Source: Lachnospiraceae bacterium (lineage in GTDB: Bacteria > Bacillota > Clostridia > Oscillospirales > CAG-272). Taken from it: DNA of 64,000 nt. Shown here in pieces: positions 1-8,504 of the stretch (position 1 is its first letter; the number at the start of each line of letters is the position of its first letter). The stretch lies in the NCBI GenBank assembly GCA_024404495.1, contig JAKSPT010000007.1:1-64000 (forward strand), written 5' to 3'. Made by a program: the position numbers and the translations under genes. The notes below the pieces were generated by a model. It saw nothing but the letters and a program-made list of their open reading frames with translations, had not been told where the DNA came from and ran no database searches.

Positions 1-700
1 CTGCGGGTGCGGGTCCGTCTTCCGCCTCGGGCGCGGGCTCTTCAGCGGGTGCCGGCTCGGGTTCTTTTTCTTCCGCGGCGGGAACGGGTTCCGGCTCGGG
101 GACCGTTTCGGTCACGGGTTCCTCCGGAATCTCCGCAGGCTCCGCCGCCGATTCGGGAAGCGTTTCGGGCTCCGCTTCCGCGGCAGGTGCGGGCGCGAAG
201 TTGACCTCCGGCATCTCGAAGAGCTCCTTCAGATGGTTGAAGACGAGATCGCCCTTCGCGTCGCCGTATTCGCGGCAGAGGGAGGTGTAAAGCTCGAGAC
301 GGGATCTGGTGCGGAGAAGGAAGGTGAGGTTCAGGCAGCTTTCGATCGAGTCGGCGAGACCGATCTCGCAGAACATATCGCCGTAGCATTTTTTCAGCAT
401 CGTGATCGAGGGAACGTAGCCCTGATCCTGGCTGATGATGTAGGCGAACTGCACCTCGTTTTTACCGATGCGGACGCCGAGCTCGGCGACGATCTGAAAA
501 TCGACCGAATTCTTGCCGTCCTTCACGCTTTCAATGAACGAAACCTTGGCGCGGCTGGTCGCGCAGCGGGCGCGGATCTTGGAGAGCGCCATACCCTGGC
601 TGTGGAAGACGAGGACGGTATCCTCCTCGGTGAGGTGCTGGAGACCGTTCAGACCGGTGGTGATGTTGTTGTCGCCGTCAATAAAAAACAGCATTTTCAT
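1..700 (-). CDS. PIN/NYN-like domain protein, 3' end outside window
   Basis: The reading frame starts at the ATG complementary to 698-700, preceded by an AAAAGGA ribosome binding site, and runs off the left edge with no stop. The N-terminus reads MKMLFFIDGDNN, with acidic residues Asp8 and Asp10 after a hydrophobic strand. That arrangement is typical of PIN/NYN nuclease-like folds, whose acidic residues bind metal. The folded part spans roughly residues 1-160. It is followed by a long Pro/Glu/Ala-rich low-complexity tail that continues past the window edge. It lies 95 bp downstream of the metal permease gene on the same strand. RNase activity is an inference from the fold only, and the role is unknown. 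Confidence 0.65.
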   Translation of the reverse strand, partial: MKMLFFIDGDNNITTGLNGLQHLTEEDTVLVFHSQGMALSKIRARCATSRAKVSFIESVKDGKNSVDFQIVAELGVRIGKNEVQFAYIISQDQGYVPSITMLKKCYGDMFCEIGLADSIESCLNLTFLLRTRSRLELYTSLCREYGDAKGDLVFNHLKELFEMPEVNFAPAPAAEAEPETLPESAAEPAEIPEEPVTETVPEPEPVPAAEEKEPEPAPAEEPAPEAEDGPAPA

Positions 701-795
701 AGGATCGTTTCCTTTTCATTTGGCGGACCGCAGAGAAAAGCGATCCGCGGCGGACGTATGCCGCGAATTCAATGAATTGAAAACGGCAGGGGAAA

Positions 796-1602
796 TCAGC
801 GGGAGCGAAGCTTTCCGATCAGCGAAAAGATCCCGAAGAAGACGAGGTCGGCGCACACGATACATCCTCCCGGGGGAAGGGAAAACAGATAGGAAAGAAC
901 GATCCCGCAGACGACGCCGGTCACGGAAACCGCGGCGGACACGCCCATGACACCGAGGAAGGACCGGCAGACGCGCATCGCTGTAAGCGCGGGGAAGATG
1001 ATGAGCGCGGAAATCAGCAGCGCTCCCATCATTCTCATACCGAGGACCACGGTGACGGCGGTGAGCGCGGCAAGCATCATATCGTAGATGCCGACCCGGA
1101 CGCCGGTCGCCCTTGCGAACGTTTCATCGAAGGTAACGGCGAAAATGCGGGTGTAGAAGAGGAGGAAGAGGGCGAGAACGAGCACGGCGAGCAGAAGGCA
1201 GAGGATGACGTCCCCCCGACCCACGGCAAGAATACTGCCGAACATATAGCTGCTCACGTCTGTGCTGACACCGCCTGCGGAAACCACGATCACACCCACG
1301 GCAAGCGCCGTCGTCGAGATCAGGGCAATGGCGGAATCGCCGCCCACCCTGCTGCCCGACCGGAGACGGAGGAGGAGAAACGCAGCCGCCACGACCACCG
1401 GGATCGAAAACGGGACCGGGGAGAGCCCCAGCGCCGCCGCGATCGCCATCGCGCCGAAGCCGACGTGGGAAAGACCGTCGCCGATCATCGAATACCGTTT
1501 GAGGACGAGGCAGACGCCGAGCAGCGCCGCGCAGAGAGCGATCGGAATGCCGACGAGAAAGGCACGGACCATAAAGGGGTAGGAAAGCATTTCGGCGATC
1601 AT
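796..1602 (-). CDS. Zinc/manganese-type ABC transporter permease (ZnuB/MntB family)
   Basis: This 268-residue, very hydrophobic protein has about eight membrane helices. It shows the family's early segment GDGLSHVGFGAMA (near residue 45) and the later TFDETFARATGVRV segment, which is typical of ABC-3 permeases for Zn, Mn or Fe. It would form the membrane channel of an importer. The start at 1602 is set by AAGGAG eight bases upstream. A much longer open frame continues upstream but only runs antisense through the helicase gene. No ATPase or binding-protein gene lies beside it, so its partners must be elsewhere or beyond the left edge. A 24-bp inverted repeat just upstream could be a Zur/Fur-type operator. 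The metal specificity is not decidable from the sequence. Confidence 0.85.
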   Translation of the reverse strand: MIAEMLSYPFMVRAFLVGIPIALCAALLGVCLVLKRYSMIGDGLSHVGFGAMAIAAALGLSPVPFSIPVVVAAAFLLLRLRSGSRVGGDSAIALISTTALAVGVIVVSAGGVSTDVSSYMFGSILAVGRGDVILCLLLAVLVLALFLLFYTRIFAVTFDETFARATGVRVGIYDMMLAALTAVTVVLGMRMMGALLISALIIFPALTAMRVCRSFLGVMGVSAAVSVTGVVCGIVLSYLFSLPPGGCIVCADLVFFGIFSLIGKLRSR

Positions 1603-1632
1603 TGCGTTTTCTCCTTTCCGAAACCGTCCGAA

Positions 1633-1656
1633 AATGATAACGGTTTTCAAATCATT
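1633..1656 (-). promoter_or_regulatory. Inverted repeat upstream of the metal permease, possible Fur/Zur-family operator
   Basis: The arms are AATGAT (1633-1638) and ATCATT (1651-1656) with a 12-base spacer, about 30 bp upstream of the permease start. The spacing and AT-rich half-sites loosely resemble Fur/Zur operators. This is a single example in the window, so the assignment is an inference. Confidence 0.3.
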
Positions 1657-1742
1657 CGATTTATTATAGTAAATGTTCGTTCTTTTGTCAAGAGCCCGGC
1701 GCAAAATGAGCTCATTTTGACCGGAAATATCGAAAAAAATAC

Positions 1743-1771
1743 TGGAAAAATGAAAAAAACTGTGATATAAT
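1743..1771 (+). promoter_or_regulatory. Promoter of the helicase operon
   Basis: A consensus TATAAT at 1766-1771 is preceded by TGTGA (extended -10). The -35 candidate TGGAAA (1743-1748) is weak at 17-bp spacing. It lies 29 bp upstream of the Lhr-type helicase ATG, whose SD is AAAAAAGGAG. Confidence 0.5.
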
Positions 1772-1800
1772 AATATGAATAAGTAAAAAAGGAGCCTGCC

Positions 1801-4104
1801 ATGTCCGACGTGTTTTCCCGCTTTTCCCCCTATATTCAGGATTATATTTACGCGCACGACTGGAAGGAGCTCCGCTCGGTACAGGTCGCCGCGGCGGAGG
1901 TCATTTTCGGGACCGACCATAATCTGCTTCTCACCTCCTCGACCGCGTCGGGGAAGACCGAGGCGGCGTTTTTCCCGATCCTGACCGCGCTTGACGAAAA
2001 TCCGTCCTCCACCTTCGGCGTGCTCTATATCGCGCCGCTGAAATCGCTGATCAACGATCAGTTCGAGCGGATGGACGACCTGCTCCGGCAGGGGAACGTC
2101 CCGGTCTACCACTGGCACGGGGACGTCGCGGCTTCCCATAAGAACAAGGCGCTGCTGAACCCGCGCGGGATTCTGCAGATCACGCCCGAATCGCTCGAGA
2201 GTATGCTGCTCAACCGTCCGAACGACTGCGTGCGGATGTTTGCCGACCTCCGCTTCGTCGTGCTCGACGAGGTGCATATCATGACGGGGACCGACAGAGG
2301 AAATCAGGTGCTCTGTCAGCTTGCCCGGCTTCAGCGCATCATCGGCAGGGTCCCCCGCCGCGTCGGACTTTCTGCGACGGTCGGCGACCCGCGCATCGCC
2401 GCGCACTGGCTCGGCGCCGGGACCGGAAAAGAGACCGACGTGCCGAAATTCCCGGAGGGCAGGACCGCGTGGCGGCTCGGCGTGGAGCATTTCTTCATTC
2501 AGAACGTCAACGAGGATCAGGTCGCTCCGGTCCCCGAGGCGCTCGGACCCGGTGAGGAGGGCGGAGAGAAAGAGGACGCCGTCCGCGTCGCCGAGCTTGA
2601 CGCCGGCTTTGAGTACGTTTACGACTGCACGAAAAACAAGAAGTGCATCATCTTTTCCAACTCCCGTGAGGAGACCGAATACGTCTGCGCCACGATGCGG
2701 CAGATCGCCGACAGAAGGGGAGAGCCCGACGATTTTCTGATCCACCACGGCAATCTTTCCGCCGCGCTCCGCGAGGAAGCCGAGGCGAAGCTGAAGGATG
2801 ACGAGATCCGCGCGGTCACCTGCGCGACGGTCACGCTCGAACTCGGCATCGACATCGGCAGACTTGAACGCATCGTACAGATCGACGCGCCGAACACCGT
2901 TTCCTCCTTCCTTCAGCGCCTCGGGCGCAGCGGCAGAAGAGATTCGGTGCCCGAAATGATGATGGTCTTCCGCGAGGAGGACCCGCTCCCGAACACGCCT
3001 CTTCCGCAGCTCATTCCGTGGGGGCTGCTCCGCGCGATCGCCTGCGTACAGCTCTATCTGGAGGAGCGCTTCATCGAACCGCCGAACGTCAAAAAACTGC
3101 CGTTCAGCCTTCTGTTCCAACAGACGCTTTCCACGCTTGCCTCTGCCGGCGAGCTGACCGCGCAGGCACTTGCCGCCCGCGTTCTGACCCTTCCGCCGTT
3201 TGAAAACGTGCCGAAGGAGGAGTACCGGACGATGCTCCGCGCGATGATCGAGCAGGATTTTATCGAGATCACCGAGGATCACACCCTCATCATCGGGATG
3301 AAGGGCGAGCGGGTGATCGGCAGCTTCAAGTTTTACGCCGTCTTCAAGGACAGCGAGGATTATACCGTCAGATGTCAGTCGGACGAGATCGGCACGATCA
3401 CCTCTCCTCCCCCCGTCGGCGACCGCTTCGCGCTTGCCGGAAGGGTTTGGGAGGTCGAGGAGCTCGATATCGCCCGCAAGCTGATCTACGTGAAGCAGGT
3501 CAAGGGAAAAATGGAGATCTCGTGGCCGGGCGATTACGGCGAGATCCATACCCGCATCCTTGAACGGATGAAGCAGGTGCTTGAGGAGGATACCGTCTAT
3601 CCGTATCTGAAGCCGAATGCCCGCCGCCGCCTTGAAATGGCGCGGAATCTCGCCCGCAATACCGGGATGCTCCGTCACAGCACCGTCTGCCTCGGCGGAT
3701 ATACCTGGTGCCTCTTCCCGTGGCTCGGGACGCGCTCCTTCCGCACGCTGCGGAAATTCATCATGAAAAATGCCGCCGCGCTGAAGATCTCCAACCTCGA
3801 ATTCGAGGGGTGCTACTATATGACCTTCCGAATGGAAAAAGGAAACGGCGAGGCGCTGATCTCCCATCTGTATAAGGAACTGCAGAGTAACGGCATCGAC
3901 CTCGATTCTCTCGTTTCCCCGACCGAATCCCCCGTTTTTGAAAAGTACGATCCCTATCTGCCGGGCGAGCTGCTCCGCAGCGCGTACGTCGCCGACCGTC
4001 TCCGCGCCGACGAGATCATGCGCCGCGTCCCCGAGCTGATGGCGGAATACGCCGATAAAAAGAAATCCCCGGAGTCCGCGTCGGAACGCGGTCCCGGTCT
4101 CTGA
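1801..4104 (+). CDS. Lhr-type superfamily 2 DEVH-box helicase
   Basis: This 767-residue ATP-dependent nucleic-acid helicase resembles the Lhr core. Visible motifs are the Q-like RSVQ near residue 22, Walker A TASGKTEAA near 49-57, PLKSL (motif Ia), the DEVH box near 157-160, SATVG (motif III) near 192 and the arginine-finger motif QRLGRSGRR near 372-382. The C-terminal third matches the winged-helix and beta-barrel region expected of the Lhr core in length and position. At 767 residues it is somewhat shorter than the usual 850-900. Lhr proteins act in DNA repair or RNA transactions. It is first in an operon with a methyltransferase-like gene 18 bp downstream. The helicase assignment is secure, but the biological role is not. 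Confidence 0.88.
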   Translation: MSDVFSRFSPYIQDYIYAHDWKELRSVQVAAAEVIFGTDHNLLLTSSTASGKTEAAFFPILTALDENPSSTFGVLYIAPLKSLINDQFERMDDLLRQGNVPVYHWHGDVAASHKNKALLNPRGILQITPESLESMLLNRPNDCVRMFADLRFVVLDEVHIMTGTDRGNQVLCQLARLQRIIGRVPRRVGLSATVGDPRIAAHWLGAGTGKETDVPKFPEGRTAWRLGVEHFFIQNVNEDQVAPVPEALGPGEEGGEKEDAVRVAELDAGFEYVYDCTKNKKCIIFSNSREETEYVCATMRQIADRRGEPDDFLIHHGNLSAALREEAEAKLKDDEIRAVTCATVTLELGIDIGRLERIVQIDAPNTVSSFLQRLGRSGRRDSVPEMMMVFREEDPLPNTPLPQLIPWGLLRAIACVQLYLEERFIEPPNVKKLPFSLLFQQTLSTLASAGELTAQALAARVLTLPPFENVPKEEYRTMLRAMIEQDFIEITEDHTLIIGMKGERVIGSFKFYAVFKDSEDYTVRCQSDEIGTITSPPPVGDRFALAGRVWEVEELDIARKLIYVKQVKGKMEISWPGDYGEIHTRILERMKQVLEEDTVYPYLKPNARRRLEMARNLARNTGMLRHSTVCLGGYTWCLFPWLGTRSFRTLRKFIMKNAAALKISNLEFEGCYYMTFRMEKGNGEALISHLYKELQSNGIDLDSLVSPTESPVFEKYDPYLPGELLRSAYVADRLRADEIMRRVPELMAEYADKKKSPESASERGPGL

Positions 4105-4122
4105 ACCACGAAAGGAATCGGT

Positions 4123-4983
4123 ATGTCAAAACTGACCCTGTTTGAAAAATGGAACGCCCCGAAGCCCCCGAAGCCTCCGAAAAAGAAGAAAAAGGACGCC
4201 GACCTCCCTCCGGTCCCCGAAAAGCCGAAGGAGATCCGTCCGTTCCCGCTGACCTTCGTCGGTGTGATCCCCTCCAAGCGGCTTTTTGAGGAGAAAAAGA
4301 TCCTCGTCGTCGGGAACGGAAGCTGGGGACCGCTGCTTCTGAAGGAGGGCGCAGAGCGGGTCGTGTCGTTCGTTTCCGAGCTGCCCGACGGCAGACAGTC
4401 CGACGACAGACGCACGCCCGTCCTGCCGATCCCAAACGGCGGAGAATATCCCTGTCCGGACGGCTGTTTCGATACCGTCTTCCTTTCGGGCGCTCTCTCC
4501 GCGACCGAGGAACCGGAAAAGCTGCTTGCCGAGCTCGCCCGCATCACCGTCCCTGCGGCGACTGTCTGCATCGAGGAAACGCCCTACCGTTCGCCGCACG
4601 GCTCGGGTCTCGACGACGTGATCCGGATGCCCTACGGGCATCTTCTGTTCGATAAGAAAACGATCGTCCGCGGCTGTGCCGACGCGTGGAAGGACCTTCC
4701 CGAAGCCGAACGGAAAAAGAAAATGCGCTTCACGGCGCGGCGCGAGCTCGACGGGACCCTGCGCTTTCTGCCGAAGGAACGCGGGATGAGCGGCGCGAAG
4801 CTGAAGAGAAACGTTCCTGCCGTTTTTGAAACGAAGAACCTGATCTTCCGTCCGATCGAAAAGGGGATCTGCCCGACGCTCGCGAAGATCCCGGGCGTCC
4901 GGGATTTTGCCTCCGAAAAGATCGTGATGGTGCTTGAAAAGAAGACCGTGACCGCGCAGGCGGCGGAGAAGAAGGACGCCTGA
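4123..4983 (+). CDS. Class I SAM-dependent methyltransferase-like protein
   Basis: The protein has 286 residues. After a Pro/Lys-rich N-terminal segment (roughly 10-42) comes a Rossmann-type core. ILVVGNGSWG at about 60-69 stands in for the SAM-binding glycine motif, and FDTVFLSGALSATEEPEKLL stands in for the post-motif segment of Methyltransf_11 proteins. The glycine motif is atypical (GNGSWG instead of GxGxG), so cofactor binding is uncertain. The substrate is unknown. The gene lies between the helicase (18-bp gap) and an acetyltransferase whose start is one base after this stop, so these genes are very likely co-transcribed and translationally coupled. Confidence 0.6.
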   Translation: MSKLTLFEKWNAPKPPKPPKKKKKDADLPPVPEKPKEIRPFPLTFVGVIPSKRLFEEKKILVVGNGSWGPLLLKEGAERVVSFVSELPDGRQSDDRRTPVLPIPNGGEYPCPDGCFDTVFLSGALSATEEPEKLLAELARITVPAATVCIEETPYRSPHGSGLDDVIRMPYGHLLFDKKTIVRGCADAWKDLPEAERKKKMRFTARRELDGTLRFLPKERGMSGAKLKRNVPAVFETKNLIFRPIEKGICPTLAKIPGVRDFASEKIVMVLEKKTVTAQAAEKKDA

Positions 4984-4984
4984 A

Positions 4985-5599
4985 ATGGAACTGAACGAGA
5001 TCAAGGAAAGAATGGCGTCGGGAAAGCTCTATTTCTGCGACGATCCGACGCTGATGCGGGAGCAGCTTGCCGCGCTCGATCTGCTGTACGATTTCAACGC
5101 CACCCGTCCCACCGAAATGGAAAAGCGGACGGAGCTGCTCAAAAGGATGTTTGCAGAGATCGGCGAAAACTGCTATATCGAACCGCCCCTTCACGCAAAC
5201 TGGGCAGGGAAGCACGTTCACTTCGGCAAAAATATCTACGCCAATTTCGGACTGACGCTTGTGGACGACGGGGATATCTTCGTCGGCGATTCCACGATGT
5301 TCGGTCCGAACGTCATCGTCGATACCGGGACGCACCCGATCAGCCCGAAGCTCAGGGAAAAGGTCGCGCAGTACAATCTTCCGGTCCGTATCGGCAAAAA
5401 CGTCTGGATCGGCGGCGGTTCGGTGATCCTTCCGGGCGTGACGATCGGGGACAATACCGTCATCGGCGCGGGAAGCGTCGTGACCCGCGATATCCCGGCA
5501 AACGTCGTTGCCTACGGCTCCCCCTGCCGCGTCGCGCGCCCGATCACCGAAGAGGACGACCGGGTTTACGACAAAACGAGAAAGGTCGATATCGGGTGA
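4985..5599 (+). CDS. Sugar O-acetyltransferase (maltose/galactoside acetyltransferase family)
   Basis: This 204-residue hexapeptide-repeat acyltransferase matches the Maa/LacA length. The N-terminal MERMASGKLY-like helix region is followed by a left-handed beta-helix with hexapeptide repeats such as VWIGGGSVILPGVTIG and NTVIGAGSVVTRDIP. The catalytic histidine is His117 in DTGTHPIS. It transfers acetyl from acetyl-CoA to a sugar hydroxyl in the cytoplasm. The start codon is one base after the upstream stop. Its own TGA overlaps the next ATG, so it is translationally coupled on both sides. The acceptor sugar cannot be read from the sequence. Confidence 0.9.
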   Translation: MELNEIKERMASGKLYFCDDPTLMREQLAALDLLYDFNATRPTEMEKRTELLKRMFAEIGENCYIEPPLHANWAGKHVHFGKNIYANFGLTLVDDGDIFVGDSTMFGPNVIVDTGTHPISPKLREKVAQYNLPVRIGKNVWIGGGSVILPGVTIGDNTVIGAGSVVTRDIPANVVAYGSPCRVARPITEEDDRVYDKTRKVDIG

Positions 5600-6108
5600 T
5601 GGAGATAAGAAAAGCGGAGGAACGCGATCTTGACCGCGTCCTCGCCATCTATGCGGCCGCACGCGAAACGATGCGTAAAAACGGCAACCCGCACCAATGG
5701 GGCACCGAAAAGCCCCCGGTCTACGAGGTCGTTGACGAGATTGAAAAAGGGCATCTGATGCTCGTTACAGAGGGCGAAGAGATCTTCGGCGCCTTCGCGA
5801 TGATCCCCGGCAGAGACCCGACCTATACCGTGATCGACGGCGGGGAATGGCTGAACGACGAGCCCTATATCACGCTCCATAAGGTCGCCTCCGACGGCAG
5901 ACGCCGCGGCATCGTCCGTGCCGCCGTGGAGTACGCCCTCCGGTTCACCGATAACGTCCGTGCCGATACTCACGCCGATAACCGCCTGATGCAGCGCGCG
6001 CTGACCTCGCTCGGCTTCGTTTACTGCGGGATCATCTATCTGGTCGACGGCGACCCGAGAAGAGCGTATCAGCTTGTGAAAAAAAGTTATGTCGCAGAAA
6101 AAGGCTGA
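5599..6108 (+). CDS. GNAT family N-acetyltransferase
   Basis: This 169-residue protein of the GNAT fold begins MEIRKAEERDLDRVLAIYAA. The acetyl-CoA-binding motif A appears as LHKVASDGRRRGI at about 93-105, and the family's C-terminal strand is GFVYCGIIYL. The start is taken at 5599, where ATG overlaps the upstream TGA. A GTG three bases earlier is possible but less likely. The motif A helix is slightly unusual (RRRGIVRAA rather than Q/RxxGxG/A). The substrate is unknown. It is the last confident member of the operon that begins with the helicase. Confidence 0.82.
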   Translation: MEIRKAEERDLDRVLAIYAAARETMRKNGNPHQWGTEKPPVYEVVDEIEKGHLMLVTEGEEIFGAFAMIPGRDPTYTVIDGGEWLNDEPYITLHKVASDGRRRGIVRAAVEYALRFTDNVRADTHADNRLMQRALTSLGFVYCGIIYLVDGDPRRAYQLVKKSYVAEKG

Positions 6109-6180
6109 TATCAGATAAAAAATGCAGTAGCTTTGACGGTCTGACAGAACACGGCAATCGGAATTTGCGGAGGCAATGAA

Positions 6181-6402
6181 ATGAAAAAGATCGGAACATA
6201 TTTTGTTTTTGGCTTAGTTGTTGCATTTGTTGGTGTGCTGTTTTCCGATATTTTTGCTGATATTTTTAACGGCTTACCTTATGGCACAGGAGCAATTCTC
6301 GGAATGGGTGCCTTTCTCTGTGTTGTTGTAATTACTTGTACAGGAATAATTGTCTCAAAACTTGAAGAAAAGCCGGATAAAAAAGAAAAGGAAAAAGAGT
6401 AA
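6181..6402 (+). CDS. Small two-helix membrane protein of unknown function
   Basis: A 73-residue protein has two predicted membrane helices (about residues 6-28 and 36-58) and a highly charged Lys/Glu tail. A GGAG ribosome binding site lies seven bases before the ATG. Base composition is AT-richer than the upstream operon, in keeping with the insertion-rich stretch that begins here. I do not recognise a family. Confidence 0.55.
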   Translation: MKKIGTYFVFGLVVAFVGVLFSDIFADIFNGLPYGTGAILGMGAFLCVVVITCTGIIVSKLEEKPDKKEKEKE

Positions 6403-6743
6403 GGTGAATCCCGGTTTGCAGGGAAGTCCGCCCGTATTCTGTTCGCGGTACTATGACGGTTGAACGAAGAGCGTTTATTCTCTTCCGTTCGCTTTCTCTC
6501 TATGGGACACCTCATCCACCGCTGACGCGGTGGATGAGGTGTCGGTTATCGAAACGAAAAAGGAAATAGTATTCCCCCTGCGTGGGTCCCTTTCTGCGAA
6601 AAGCGGGGTCCGCGTCAGCGGCGGACGCGGTGCCCCGATGCTGAAAGCCCACAATAAAAAGCCCGTTCTTCCTGGGTTATCTCGAATCTGGTGGTGTTGG
6701 CATAAGTTAAGCCACTCACCCCTTCAAAGACAATAGTGGAGAT
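6403..6743. other. 341-bp gap with mobile-element debris
   Basis: No convincing ORF is present. The stretch contains the 17-bp perfect hairpin at 6506-6543. Its right part leads without a stop from 6711 into the truncated transposase frame. The rest looks like degraded insertion-sequence material. Confidence 0.5.
6506..6543. repeat. Perfect 17-bp hairpin repeat
   Basis: Arms 6506-6522 (starts GACACCTCATCC) and 6527-6543 are exactly complementary around the tetraloop TGAC. There is no T-run, so it is not a terminator. Such hairpins are common as dispersed palindromic repeats in Clostridia genomes. Copy number here cannot be judged from one window. Confidence 0.6.
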
Positions 6744-7400
6744 TTGCCTAGCCGTGACGAAAACAAACAGATCAAGAGCGGTGACACTCCCAAAGAATGG
6801 GAGGAAAATCCCCATAAGCTTGCTCAAAAGGACACTGATGCCCGTTGGACTAAGAAAAACGGTGAAACGCATTACGGATATAAGGATCATGTCAAGGTAG
6901 ATGCCGACAGCAAGATCATCACGGATTATGCGACCACATCCGCAAATGTGCATGACAGCAATGAATTCACCGAATTTCTGAACGAAGAAGACAAGGTTGT
7001 TTACGCAGACAGTGCCTATGTCGGCAAAGAAATCCCCAACCATGTGGAAAACCGTGTCTGCGAAAAAGGGTATCGCGGCAAACCGTTGACCGATGAGCAA
7101 AAAGCAAACAACAGAAAGAAATCCAAAACCCGTTGCCGGATCGAGCACGTATTCGGCTTCATGACCGGCTCCATGCACGGAATCAAGCTTCGTTCGATTG
7201 GGATCGGACGTGCTGAATTCAATATCGGTCTGACCAATCTTGTTTACAACATTTGCAGGTACACGATTTTGAAACGAAAAGAGGTGCATATGGGAAACTA
7301 TGCCCAGTTGAAGGAAATATCCCGTTTTTCGGGGCTGATTCACCCCGATATGACAGGAAAACAGCATTTTCGGTTCTCGGTTTTGGAATTCGCTGTTTAA
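6744..7400 (+). pseudogene. IS5-type DDE transposase, 5'-truncated remnant
   Basis: The frame encodes the C-terminal portion of an IS5/IS1182-like DDE transposase. Visible segments are WTKKNGETHYGYKDHVKVD with the following strand, VYADSAYVGKE (the region of the second catalytic Asp) and RCRIEHVFGFM (the region of the catalytic Glu). Full-length relatives are about 330-450 residues. Here the N-terminal part is missing: an in-frame stop at 6708-6710 closes the frame upstream, and the only start is a TTG without a ribosome binding site. It is therefore non-functional. Terminal repeats were not identified. The tail after YNICRYTILK looks unrelated to the usual C-terminus. Confidence 0.8.
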
Positions 7401-7491
7401 AAAATACAAAAACCGATAAAATACGATGGATAACCTAATTATTAGAAGTTACCTATGGTTAATCCTGAGTTTTACAAAATTGTGAGGGCAT

Positions 7492-8193
7492 ATGCAAATC
7501 CGTAATGCTATATACAAGATTTTGAGTATTCTTCTGCTGATTTCGGGAACGGTGGTTCTTAGCACAAACAACATTTTTCCCGCAATCGTATCTTTTGCCC
7601 TATCATTGTTTTCTCTGTCGTTTCTCACGCTGAACAATGCCGCGGGATACAGGCGCATGAGAGAAGCCGGCGAAAACGCGGAATTTTCCGTCAAAAACGC
7701 ACGGTTCCCGTTCTCTTTGCTTCTTTTCGCAAATTTTGCGGCGTATCTCTCCTGCTTCGGTATGGCGATCCAGCTGTATTCCCTCTTCACGGAACCCGCG
7801 CCGTATCTTTATCGGACGTACGCCGGGATCGTGATCGTGTATTCCGTTCTTTCGTTTCTGTGCTCATTCCGGCTGACCCGGTTTTATACCTGCTATTTTA
7901 TCGGAGAAACGATCGTCAGATACGATGGAAAGAAAGAGGAGGTCTGCATTCTTTCTGATCTTTCCAATACCGAACGCACGTTTTCATTCAAATATCAATC
8001 GAGGTCAAGATTCGACCCTGAAATTGCTGTTTGCCGCATTTTGATCCCGCAGCATGACCTATATTTGGATGTTTACGTGTATCTCGGAGAAATTGAGAAG
8101 GCGGATCGGCTTTTCCGATTCACAAAAAAAGAAAAGGAAGAACTCAATGCCGAATTGATTAAACACGGTTATGAAAGTGATATGCTTGAATAA
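7492..8193 (+). CDS. Four-helix membrane protein of unknown function
   Basis: A 233-residue protein has hydrophobic stretches at about residues 8-25, 28-46, 76-97 and 107-129, followed by a soluble C-terminal domain of about 100 residues rich in charged and aromatic residues. The GTGAGGGC sequence before the ATG serves as ribosome binding site. No catalytic motif is recognisable. It lies between the transposase remnant and a palindromic element in AT-richer DNA, so it may be accessory cargo. Confidence 0.6.
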   Translation: MQIRNAIYKILSILLLISGTVVLSTNNIFPAIVSFALSLFSLSFLTLNNAAGYRRMREAGENAEFSVKNARFPFSLLLFANFAAYLSCFGMAIQLYSLFTEPAPYLYRTYAGIVIVYSVLSFLCSFRLTRFYTCYFIGETIVRYDGKKEEVCILSDLSNTERTFSFKYQSRSRFDPEIAVCRILIPQHDLYLDVYVYLGEIEKADRLFRFTKKEKEELNAELIKHGYESDMLE

Positions 8194-8265
8194 CTGTTGA
8201 AATTCCAAATAAAGCAGTATTTACAAGGGGATTACAGTATGCTTAATATTTCTTTTGGCGCCCTC

Positions 8266-8504
8266 TGAAAATTAGGCTCATCACAAAAGTATGTACCATT
8301 CAGCGTTTATGCCGCGAAAGCCACTTGACAATGAGCGGCGGCGTGGTAGACTTATTGCCAAACAGGCAGATAGCGAAGCGTCCTATCTGCCGGTGCCTGT
8401 TTCAATCCACGCCGCCTGAGGCTCGTTGTCAAGTGGATCGTGGAATAAATGCTGATTCAATTTTTTCAAAAAGGTACTACTTTTTGTGAAGAACCAAAAA
8501 TTCA
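8266..8504. mobile_element. Giant imperfect palindrome, MITE-like element with ISL3-like ends
   Basis: The whole 239-bp stretch folds on itself. Outer arms 8266-8297 and 8473-8504 match across TCACAAAA..GTACC. A second pair is TCAGCGTTTATGCC (8300-8313) with GGAATAAATGCTGA (8442-8455). A third is 8321-8346 with 8407-8436, broken only by a 4-base bulge and one wobble pair. The apex is GGCAGATAG/CTATCTGCC. The ends read GGCTC or GGTTC followed by (A/T)TCACAAAA, reminiscent of ISL3-family termini. Both flanks contain AAAATT (8268-8273 and 8497-8502), a possible decayed target duplication. It has no ORF. The mobile-element reading is an inference. Confidence 0.6.

Noticed and set aside
1603-3867. 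N-terminal extension of the metal permease frame to a 1023-codon ORF
   Set aside because: It runs antisense through the helicase gene, has no hydrophobic pattern and no family resemblance. The SD and AT-rich upstream region fix the start at 1602.
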